This document shows, piece after piece, positions 7,964 to 15,033 of a stretch of DNA of 28,439 nt. Position numbers and translations under genes: made by a program. Below the pieces are notes generated by a model. It was given only the letters and a program-made list of their open reading frames with translations. It was not told where the DNA came from and searched no databases. The stretch is from the NCBI GenBank assembly GCA_948664205.1, contig CAPNDH010000017.1, positions 1 through 28,439 on the forward strand. Reading direction: 5' to 3'. The DNA comes from an uncultured Clostridia bacterium (GTDB taxonomy: Bacteria > Bacillota > Clostridia > TANB77 > CAG-508). Positions within the stretch are counted from its first letter, which is position 1; each line of letters opens with the position of its first letter.

Positions 7964-9625
7964 ATGGATGCAAGAATGAGAAGGCTTGTTTCAGACTATG
8001 AACAAGTAAAAAAAGACTTTGCAGGACATAAAAACATAATAGTTACACCAGTAGGCGAAGAACCAATAGAAAAATATAATGTAACTTATTTTGTAAATGG
8101 TATTTACCTATTAGAAGATGGAAGAATAGAAACTTTAGGAAGACATGAAGTAGAAATTACACTTCATGCAGAATATCCACGTTATAAGCCACTTTGTAAA
8201 ATACTTACGCCAATTTGGCATCCAAACTTTAGAGATGGACAAATATGCATAGGAGATATTTGGGGAGCAGGAGAATCTTTAACTGATATTATAATAAATA
8301 TAGGAGATATGATACAATATAAATCATGGAATTCATATAGTCCACTTTCAGCAGATGCTGCACAATGGGCAGCCGAAAATAAGCACTTATTTCCAGTAGG
8401 AAATATAGACTTAAATATAGCAGATTATGCCTCAGAAAAGGACAAAGTTGAAATAGATTTATTTGATGAAGAAGGAAATAAAACTATAGAGGAAACTAAA
8501 GAAGAAATAAAAGAAGAAGATAATATTCAAGAAGCAATTAAAAAAGATGAGAATGACTTTGAAATTACAGCTGAAGAATTAGAAGGAATTGAATTTATTC
8601 CAACAGTAGATAGAATGCAAAAGGTACAACATGGTGGAACTGTAAAAGGTCAAAAAATAAACTTTAAAACAATATTTATGAAAGGTTTAATTTGGGCATT
8701 ATTAGGAGGAATTGCAGGTTTCATTTTACAAGAATTATTATCAAAAATAACAGATGCAGAAGCTGTTTTAGGCTGGATGGGATATGATAGCATATATGAC
8801 ATGATGGATATGAATGTAGATAAAGCACTTGGAATTATAGCAAATTCAGTTAGAATTTCGTCAGCATTCTTCTCAGCTTTCATAGCGTGTACATTAGGAC
8901 TATTTATGGGTATAGGAGAAGGAGTATTTTATGGCTCAAAAGAAAAGGCAATAAAATATGCAGGAATTGGAGCAGGAGTATCATTAGTAATTGGATTTAT
9001 TAGCGGATATATTGCACAATATATGTATTCTGAATTACTTTCAGATAGTACTTCAGATATTTCAGCAGCACTTATTCGTGGAATAGGCTGGGGAATAATG
9101 GGAGTTGGAGTAGGAATATCAGTTGGACTAATAAAACCAGAGAAAAAAAGAATATTATACTGTGCAATAGGTGGACTAATAGGTGGATTCTTAGGTGGTT
9201 TTATATTCAACTTTATAACAAAAGCTATAAATACAGGTATGGATGATGCAGGAATAGTAGCACGTGCAGTAGGTATAGTAATAATGGGTCTACTTATAGG
9301 TTTAGGTATAGGTTTATTAGAACAATTTGCGAAACAAGCATGGCTTAAAGTTATACGTGGCGAATTTGAAGGAAAAGAATACTTAGTATTTGCAGGAACA
9401 ACATCTATTGGAAACAATGGAAAAAATACAATAGTTTTATTTAAAGATAAACTTGTTGGTCCACACCATTGTGATATTGTTCTTGAAGGAAGTAAATATG
9501 TTTTACTAGACTGTGGAACGCCAATGGGAACTATAGTAAATGGAATGAAAACAACAAGACATATATTAAAACAAGGAGATGCTATTGCAATTGGAAATTC
9601 AGTATTAGTATTTAACACAAAATAA
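7964..9625 (+). CDS. E2-like conjugating enzyme fused to 6 TM and FHA domain
   Basis: 553 residues in three parts. Residues 1-150 are an E2/UBC fold: EVEITLHAEYP, PLCKILTPIWHPN with His86-Pro87-Asn88, then Cys95 in GQICIGDIW, and LTDIIINIGDMIQY, matching the HPN-x6-C arrangement of ubiquitin E2 enzymes. Residues 157-200 are an acidic linker. Residues 238-455 hold six Gly-rich TM helices (about 239-259, 299-321, 332-354, 369-390, 397-418, 432-454), so both ends should be cytosolic. Residues 473-553 are an FHA domain (SIGNNG, GPHHCDI, DCGTPMGTIVNG, LKQGDAIAIG). The FHA lacks the usual phosphothreonine Arg (IGN instead of IGR) and Ser, so it may bind protein without phosphate. Ribosome site AAGGAGATG; 18 bp after the E1 gene. 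Confident for E2 and FHA; the partners are unknown. Confidence 0.92.
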   Translation: MDARMRRLVSDYEQVKKDFAGHKNIIVTPVGEEPIEKYNVTYFVNGIYLLEDGRIETLGRHEVEITLHAEYPRYKPLCKILTPIWHPNFRDGQICIGDIWGAGESLTDIIINIGDMIQYKSWNSYSPLSADAAQWAAENKHLFPVGNIDLNIADYASEKDKVEIDLFDEEGNKTIEETKEEIKEEDNIQEAIKKDENDFEITAEELEGIEFIPTVDRMQKVQHGGTVKGQKINFKTIFMKGLIWALLGGIAGFILQELLSKITDAEAVLGWMGYDSIYDMMDMNVDKALGIIANSVRISSAFFSAFIACTLGLFMGIGEGVFYGSKEKAIKYAGIGAGVSLVIGFISGYIAQYMYSELLSDSTSDISAALIRGIGWGIMGVGVGISVGLIKPEKKRILYCAIGGLIGGFLGGFIFNFITKAINTGMDDAGIVARAVGIVIMGLLIGLGIGLLEQFAKQAWLKVIRGEFEGKEYLVFAGTTSIGNNGKNTIVLFKDKLVGPHHCDIVLEGSKYVLLDCGTPMGTIVNGMKTTRHILKQGDAIAIGNSVLVFNTK

Positions 9626-9642
9626 ATAATGGAGGAGAAAGA

Positions 9643-10533
9643 ATGAAAACAGCAAAGAAATTAATATTTATTATATGCATAATAATAGTAATGTTTGCTA
9701 GTCCTTCTATTATATTTTCAATACAATTTGACACAGAAATAATATATAATTCTATATTTGTTGTATATTCTGGAAATTCTTTAGGAAGCGGATTTGCAGT
9801 TGGTGAAAATTGCATTATAACAAATGCACATGTAATAAATACAAAACAGAATACAACAATAAGTACATATGATGGAAAAAAATATGATGCATTTGTTGTT
9901 GCAATGGATACCAATATTGATGTTGCAATTTTAGGCGTGAAGGATGTAACTTTCACACCACTAACCATAGCAAATGAAAGTACAAATATAGTAGGAAGTG
10001 ATGTATATGCAATAGGAGCTCCTAATAGTTTAGCATATACATTAACAAAAGGAGTAATATCTGCAAAAGAACGTAAAGTAAATGGACAATCATTTATTCA
10101 AACTGATGCAGCAATAAATACAGGCAATAGTGGAGGTCCTTTATTAAATGATAAAGGAGAAGTATTAGGTGTTAATACATATAAAATGTCAGATAGTGAA
10201 GGTATAGGGCTAGCAATTCCAATTTCAGAAGTAACAAAATTTTTGAAAGATAAAGGAATCAATTTAACTACTTCAGGAAATGTATTAGAAACTATTAAGC
10301 CACAAGAAGAACAAAAACAAAACACAGAAAATAAAAATGAAGAAATAATAGAAAAAAGCGAAAATAGACAAGAAAATGAATTAGTGAAAAACATATTAAT
10401 TGTATGTTTGGTAATATCAGTTTTATTAAACTTAGTATTAATAGTTATTATAATATTTGAAAAAAGAAAAAATATTTATAAAAAAATAGAACCTAGTGAA
10501 AGAACAGATTTTGAAATAGATATATTGGAGTAG
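9643..10533 (+). CDS. HtrA/trypsin-like serine protease, membrane-anchored
   Basis: 296 residues. An N-terminal hydrophobic segment (7-27) is a signal anchor or signal peptide. The chymotrypsin-like domain shows the full triad: His63 in TNAHV, Asp93 in NIDVAIL and Ser163 in GNSGGPL, with YAIGAP and GVNTYK typical of DegP/HtrA relatives. There is no PDZ domain; after about residue 215 comes a Gln/Glu-rich linker and a second TM helix (about 250-273), then a short basic tail. The protease should face outside the membrane. Its place between the E2-FHA and the first JAMM gene suggests it belongs to the same pathway, perhaps cutting an anchored partner. Ribosome site GGAGGAG; 17 bp after the E2 gene. 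Substrate unknown. Confidence 0.88.
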   Translation: MKTAKKLIFIICIIIVMFASPSIIFSIQFDTEIIYNSIFVVYSGNSLGSGFAVGENCIITNAHVINTKQNTTISTYDGKKYDAFVVAMDTNIDVAILGVKDVTFTPLTIANESTNIVGSDVYAIGAPNSLAYTLTKGVISAKERKVNGQSFIQTDAAINTGNSGGPLLNDKGEVLGVNTYKMSDSEGIGLAIPISEVTKFLKDKGINLTTSGNVLETIKPQEEQKQNTENKNEEIIEKSENRQENELVKNILIVCLVISVLLNLVLIVIIIFEKRKNIYKKIEPSERTDFEIDILE

Positions 10534-10539
10534 AATAAT

Positions 10540-11355
10540 ATGGGTAAAAATAAAAAGATTAAAAAAATAGTGAAAAATGATATAACTATAAATGATAATA
10601 TGCTTCCACAAAATATAATGTTTTTAGGTGAATATGTAGAAGAAAATAAAAATATTTATATAGCACAAAATGTTTATAAAGAAATTCAAAAATTCACAAA
10701 AGATAAAACTGTAAATGAAAGTGGAGGAATTTTAATAGGTAATATCATAGAAGAGTTTGACAAAATAAATATAGTAATTAGAGGCTTTATAGAAGCAAAA
10801 TATTGTGAAGGAACGCCAACAACTTTAACATTTACACATAAAACTTGGGAATATTTTCATAAAGAAGTTGAAAAGAAATTTCCAAATTATAAAATAGTAG
10901 GTTGGATACATACACATCCAAACTTTGGAATATTTCTATCAGAATACGACAAATTTATTCAAGAAAACTTCTTTAAAGAAGAAAATCAAATTGCATATGT
11001 AGTAGACCCAATACAAAAAACAGAAGGTTTCTATTTTTGGATTAATAGTAAAATAGAAAGATGTAAAGGTTTTTATATATTTGATAAAAATAATATAAAA
11101 ATAACAGTTAAAAATAATAATATAGAAGAGAAAATAGAAGAAAAAGAAAATAAAAGTCTAGCAAAAAATATATTTTTAGGAATACTTTCGCTGATTATAA
11201 TAATTTTATTAATTGTAGTTATAAATATGAATAGTAAAATAAATAAATTAGTAGAAGTATCAAATAAAAATTTTACTATAATGAACCAACAAATAATAAA
11301 CTTAACAAATGAACTAGATAAATTAAAAATGTTAAAAATGGAAGAAAGCATATAA
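10540..11355 (+). CDS. JAB/JAMM (MPN) isopeptidase-like protein with TM anchor, copy 1
   Basis: 271 residues. The JAMM zinc-protease motif is complete: Glu60 in NESGGILIGN and HTHPNFGIFLSEYD with His124, His126, Ser134 and Asp137 (E-x(n)-H-x-H-x7-S-x2-D). JAMM enzymes remove ubiquitin-like modifiers or mature their precursors. After the domain comes a Glu/Lys linker, one TM helix (about 211-233) and a short coiled-coil-like tail. The catalytic domain should be cytosolic, on the same side as the E1 and E2. It starts 6 bp after the protease gene, whose last codons supply GGAG. It is a paralogue of the 12223 gene with identical active-site numbering. Confidence 0.9.
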   Translation: MGKNKKIKKIVKNDITINDNMLPQNIMFLGEYVEENKNIYIAQNVYKEIQKFTKDKTVNESGGILIGNIIEEFDKINIVIRGFIEAKYCEGTPTTLTFTHKTWEYFHKEVEKKFPNYKIVGWIHTHPNFGIFLSEYDKFIQENFFKEENQIAYVVDPIQKTEGFYFWINSKIERCKGFYIFDKNNIKITVKNNNIEEKIEEKENKSLAKNIFLGILSLIIIILLIVVINMNSKINKLVEVSNKNFTIMNQQIINLTNELDKLKMLKMEESI

Positions 11356-11369
11356 ATGGGAGGTAAAAT

Positions 11370-12209
11370 ATGAAAGAATATGTTGGTAAAGTTTGTCCAT
11401 ATTGTAAAACAGCATTTACTGAAGAAGATGACATAGTAGTATGCAATAGTTGTGAGATGCCACACCACAAAAGTTGTTGGGTAGATAATAAAGGTTGCAC
11501 TACGTTTGGATGTTTAGGAACAATAGATACGCCAAAAACACAAACAGCAGTTGAAACAAATGAAAACAAACAAGAAAATAGAGAACAAGTTCAAAGTGAT
11601 AGTATATATTGCTCAAAATGTGGAGCGAAAAATAAGCAAGAAGACTCATTTTGTAGTAAATGTGGGAATATGTTACATATAAGCAATAATGTAAATACTA
11701 TGGGAAACAATTATAATACAAACAATCAAGCTAACCATAATACATATACAGAAAATAACACTAATTATACACAAAATAATGAATATGATGCAGAATTAGC
11801 AAGATTTATTGGAGAAAATAGCCAATATTATATTTCAAAGTTTAATGAAATGAAAAGAGAAAACAAACAAACAACATGGAATTGGTCAGCATTTCTTTTT
11901 ACAGCATATTGGTTAATTTATAGAAAGATGTATGCACAAGGAATAGCGGTAATGGCTATATCATTTATAATATCACTTATAGGGGGAGGTTTCTCATCCT
12001 TACTTGGTTTGGCATTAGATGTAGCAATAGGGTTATATGGAAATTACATTTATGAGAAGCAAATTGAAAAATGTATAACTCAAAGTAAAAATATAAATGA
12101 ACCATACAAATCTCAATATATTGCAAAGAACACAGGTACAAATATAGGAATATCAGTAGCAGCAGTAATAGCATACATACTTATATACGCTGTAATTATA
12201 AATATGTAG
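11370..12209 (+). CDS. RING finger-zinc ribbon-DUF2628 membrane protein (candidate E3)
   Basis: 279 residues. Residues 9-48 form a RING-type double zinc site: Cys9, Cys12, Cys25, Cys28, His33 (or His32), Cys36, Cys43, Cys48, in the arrangement CPYC...VVCNSCEMPHHKSCW...C of the prokaryotic RING family 1. A zinc ribbon follows (YCSKCG...FCSKCG, about 80-98), then an Asn/Thr-rich low-complexity stretch (100-137), and a DUF2628-type membrane domain (NWSAFLFTAYWLIYRKMY, then helices at about 188-230 and 256-277). Prokaryotic RING proteins beside E1, E2 and JAB genes have been proposed as E3 ligases; that role is inferred here. Ribosome site GGGAGG, 14 bp after the first JAMM gene. Confidence 0.85.
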   Translation: MKEYVGKVCPYCKTAFTEEDDIVVCNSCEMPHHKSCWVDNKGCTTFGCLGTIDTPKTQTAVETNENKQENREQVQSDSIYCSKCGAKNKQEDSFCSKCGNMLHISNNVNTMGNNYNTNNQANHNTYTENNTNYTQNNEYDAELARFIGENSQYYISKFNEMKRENKQTTWNWSAFLFTAYWLIYRKMYAQGIAVMAISFIISLIGGGFSSLLGLALDVAIGLYGNYIYEKQIEKCITQSKNINEPYKSQYIAKNTGTNIGISVAAVIAYILIYAVIINM

Positions 12210-12222
12210 TTGGAGGAGTAAA

Positions 12223-13215
12223 ATGGAAAATAAAATTGAAATAGAACTTAATGAAAATATAAAAAATGAAATGCAAGATGTTCAATTACCTGTGAATTTT
12301 ATTACTGTTGGACAAATAGAAAATGATGATGTTAAAGTATATATAAAACAAAATGTATATAAACAATTAGAAAAATATGCATCAGAAGATACAACCAAAG
12401 AAGTAGGAACAATAATTATAGGTGAATATTCAGAAGAACTTGAAAAAACACATGTAATTATTTCAGACTATATAGAAGCAAAATACACAGAAGCATCAGC
12501 ATCAACATTAACTTTTACTCATGAGACATGGAACTATGTATATAAAGAACACGATAAAAAATATCCAAATAAAAAAATTGTAGGTTGGCAACATACACAC
12601 CCAAATTATGGAATATTTCTATCAAATTATGATATGTTTATACAAGAAAACTTTTTTAATTTACCATTTCAAGTAGCATATGTAATAGACCCAATTCAAA
12701 ACATAAGAGGCTTTTTTCAATGGAAAAATGGAAAAGTAGAAAAACTAAATGGATTTTACATATATGATGATATAGGGACTCCGATAAAAATAGAACAAAC
12801 AAAAAAAGAAGAAAGACATCAACAAAAAGTTCTTCCAAAACAAATATATGCACTAATATCAGTATTAATTATAGCAACTGTAGTATTAGGTATTAAAGTA
12901 ATATCATATTCAAACAAATATAAAGATCAATTGGATATACAACAAAAAATGGTAACAAAATTACAGGAACAAGAAAAAGATATAGCAGAATTACAAAATG
13001 AAATAACAAGCAAAAAAGAAAATACAAACAAAGATATAACTACTATTAATTTATTTGCATATACGGTAAAAAGAGGAGATACACTTTTGAAAATTTGTAA
13101 AGAAAATGGAATAGACTATGCATCTAATAAAGAAGTAATACTAGCTATTAATAAAATATCAAATCCAAATAAAATATTAGTAGGAGAAAAAATATTATTA
13201 CCTATACAAAAATAA
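12223..13215 (+). CDS. JAB/JAMM peptidase-TM-coiled coil-LysM protein, copy 2
   Basis: 330 residues. The N-terminal JAMM domain resembles the 10540 product and keeps Glu60, His124, His126, Ser134 and Asp137 (HTHPNYGIFLSNYD). A TM helix lies at about 209-228, a coiled coil at about 232-265 (QEQEKDIAELQNEI), and a C-terminal LysM domain at about 281-328 (YTVKRGDTLLKICKENG ... NKILVGEKILLP). LysM binds N-acetylglucosamine polymers, so this end should reach the peptidoglycan while the peptidase stays inside. That gives a possible link between cell-wall state and removal of the ubiquitin-like tag (inference). Ribosome site GGAGGAG; last gene of the operon, followed at once by a terminator. Confidence 0.92.
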   Translation: MENKIEIELNENIKNEMQDVQLPVNFITVGQIENDDVKVYIKQNVYKQLEKYASEDTTKEVGTIIIGEYSEELEKTHVIISDYIEAKYTEASASTLTFTHETWNYVYKEHDKKYPNKKIVGWQHTHPNYGIFLSNYDMFIQENFFNLPFQVAYVIDPIQNIRGFFQWKNGKVEKLNGFYIYDDIGTPIKIEQTKKEERHQQKVLPKQIYALISVLIIATVVLGIKVISYSNKYKDQLDIQQKMVTKLQEQEKDIAELQNEITSKKENTNKDITTINLFAYTVKRGDTLLKICKENGIDYASNKEVILAINKISNPNKILVGEKILLPIQK

Positions 13216-13255
13216 ATAAAACAAAGAACGAGAAAAGATCGTTCTTTGTTTTATT
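13215..13255 (+). terminator. Strong terminator of the ubiquitin-like operon
   Basis: A perfect 17-bp stem: left arm 13215-13231 and right arm 13239-13255 (TCGTTCTTTGTTTTATT), 7-nt loop GAAAAGA. It starts on the last base of the stop codon of the LysM gene. T-rich on one strand and A-rich on the other, so it could work both ways. Confidence 0.9.
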
Positions 13256-13334
13256 ATAGAAATATTTTTATAATAAATACTTTAAAATATAAATTAAAAG
13301 AAAAAATTAATATTAGTATTTATAAGTTTTTCTA

Positions 13335-13363
13335 TTGAAAAAAACTAAAAACTAAAGTACAAT
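13335..13363 (+). promoter_or_regulatory. Promoter of mtaD
   Basis: TTGAAA (13335-13340), 17-bp spacer, TACAAT (13358-13363), 24 bp before the ATG; the gene follows a strong terminator and needs its own promoter. Confidence 0.6.
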
Positions 13364-13386
13364 AAACTAAAATAAGGAGGAAGTAT

Positions 13387-14673
13387 ATGAAAATTTTAAT
13401 AAAAAATGTAGCACTTATATCAATGAGTGAAAAAAGAGAAAAAATAGAAAAGAATATAGATATAGAAATAATAGATAGTAAAATAACAAAAATAGCTAAA
13501 AATATAGAAATTTTAGATGCAGATAAAGTAATAGATGGAACTGGAAAAGTAGTAATGCCAGGTCTAATAAATACACACGCCCATGTACCAATGAGCATAT
13601 TTAGGGAAACAGTAGATGGCTATAATCTACAAGATTGGCTTACAAAAAAAATATGGCCAATGGAAGATAAATTAACAAATGAAGACATTTATTATGCTTC
13701 ATACTTATCATTTATAGAAATGATAAAAACAGGAACAACAACAATAAACGATATGTACTTTATGACAGAAGATATAATAAAAGCAGCAATAGAATGTGGC
13801 ATAAGGCTTCAAACAACAAGAACTTTAATGGATGCAGGGAGTAAAGAGCTAGGAGAAGAAAGACTTGGCGAACTAAAACAATTAATAGAAAAATATAAAA
13901 GTTATAATGAATGTATAAGCTTAAATGTAGGAATACACGGGTTATACACATCAAGTAGAGAATATGTGAAAAAGTGTATAGAATTTGCAAAAGAAAATGA
14001 ATTACCACTACATATGCATTTTTGTGAAAATGCAAAAGAAGTTCAAGATATAAAAGAAGCATATAATGAGGCTCCAATAGATATACTATGTAAAGATTTT
14101 GAAGATGAAAAAATAACACTAGCACATGCAGTTAAATTAAATGAAGAAGAAATAGAAAAGCTTGCTCAAAACAAAAACGTAAGTATATCACATTGCCCAG
14201 TAAGTAACTTAAAGCTAGGTTGCGGAATAGCAAATATATCAAAAATGATAAAAGAAGGAATAAATGTAAGTATAGGAACAGATGGACAAGGAAGCGGAAG
14301 TAACCTAGACCTATTTGAAAGTATAAAATATACAGCACTATTGCAAAAGGGAATAACAGAAAACCCAGTACAAATGCCAGCATATGAAGTGTTAAAACTA
14401 GCAACAATAAATGGAGCAAAAGCATTAGGTTTAGAAGAAAAAATAGGAAGTATAGAAGAGTCAAAACAAGCAGACCTAATAATATTAAATTTAGACACGG
14501 CCGTAACAAAACCAGTAAATGACCTAGTATCAGACATAGTATACAATGTAAAAGGAAATAATGTAGAAACAACAATAGTGAATGGAAAAATACTAATGGA
14601 AAACAAAAAGTTAAAAATAGAGGAAGACAAAATATATAATAAATGTAAGAAAATAATAGAAAGAATAAAATAA
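13387..14673 (+). CDS. mtaD: 5'-methylthioadenosine/S-adenosylhomocysteine deaminase
   Basis: 428 residues, the usual length of the MtaD/SsnA branch of the amidohydrolase superfamily, which deaminate S-adenosylhomocysteine, methylthioadenosine or adenosine in the cytosol. Visible metal and catalytic motifs: NTHAHV with His64 and His66, then HMHFCE, LAHAVKL, SHCPVSNLKL and SIGTDGQGSGSNLDLFE, plus the C-terminal KQADLIILNLD strand of the small beta domain. The ATG follows AAGGAGG. Standing alone with its own promoter, it is not clearly part of either neighbouring operon. The exact substrate cannot be fixed from sequence; a guanine- or chlorohydrolase-type relative is the alternative. Confidence 0.9.
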   Translation: MKILIKNVALISMSEKREKIEKNIDIEIIDSKITKIAKNIEILDADKVIDGTGKVVMPGLINTHAHVPMSIFRETVDGYNLQDWLTKKIWPMEDKLTNEDIYYASYLSFIEMIKTGTTTINDMYFMTEDIIKAAIECGIRLQTTRTLMDAGSKELGEERLGELKQLIEKYKSYNECISLNVGIHGLYTSSREYVKKCIEFAKENELPLHMHFCENAKEVQDIKEAYNEAPIDILCKDFEDEKITLAHAVKLNEEEIEKLAQNKNVSISHCPVSNLKLGCGIANISKMIKEGINVSIGTDGQGSGSNLDLFESIKYTALLQKGITENPVQMPAYEVLKLATINGAKALGLEEKIGSIEESKQADLIILNLDTAVTKPVNDLVSDIVYNVKGNNVETTIVNGKILMENKKLKIEEDKIYNKCKKIIERIK

Positions 14674-14678
14674 TAAAA

Positions 14679-14730
14679 GATGACGAGTTGGGGACGTTTC
14701 CCAGTTCGTCATCTGTCCCTTTTGCGTCAT
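14679..14730 (+). repeat. Stop-proximal hairpin repeat, copy 2 (after mtaD)
   Basis: Left arm GATGACGAGTTGGG (14679-14692), right arm CCCAGTTCGTCATC (14700-14713). Two changes relative to copy 1 leave G.U-compatible pairs, so an RNA stem is kept. The trailing TGTCCCTTTTGCGTCAT is identical to copy 1. It begins 5 bp after the stop codon, as in copy 1. Confidence 0.85.
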
Positions 14731-14742
14731 TAAATTATTAAT

Positions 14743-14967
14743 AGTTACAATTCACAGCTTTTAAAATTATAGATGTCCTGCAACGGACATTTAATATATA
14801 TTTTTTACTCAAACTTTACTGGGGCAGACTTATAAAAGTATATTTAAAGAAGTCTGTCCCATTCGCCGTCGCTTTCAGCTTAAGTTGTTCGCTGCGCAGT
14901 TTTTCGTAAAAAAATATATTAAACATCATGCGCGGACTTCTAGTTTATCATTGAGTGAATTGTAACT
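14743..14967. mobile_element. MITE-like element, long form
   Basis: A 225-bp unit bounded by a perfect 13-bp terminal inverted repeat, AGTTACAATTCAC (14743-14755) and GTGAATTGTAACT (14955-14967). Both ends resemble the short element at 23800-23901 (ACGGACATTTAATATA side and ATATATTAAACATC side), but about 105 bp of extra DNA lies in the middle (about 14801-14908), itself containing an inverted pair GGGGCAGACTT / AAGTCTGTCCC. No coding capacity. Together with the hairpin before it, it fills the 14674-15033 gap up to the gdpP promoter. Confidence 0.75.
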
Positions 14968-14972
14968 GTTAT

Positions 14973-15001
14973 TTGACAAAAATTGCAAAAAATAGTACAA
15001 T
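14973..15001 (+). promoter_or_regulatory. Promoter of gdpP
   Basis: TTGACA (14973-14978), 17-bp spacer, TACAAT (14996-15001). The -35 box starts 6 bp after the end of the MITE-like element, so the upstream promoter context is the element itself. Confidence 0.7.
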
Positions 15002-15033
15002 TATAATGTATGAAAAAGTAAAAGGAGAAATTT

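Noticed and set aside
8929..9618. 229-codon minus-strand open frame opposite the E2-FHA gene
   Set aside because: Pro/Ile-rich translation produced by the Gly-rich TM codons on the other strand; no promoter or ribosome site.
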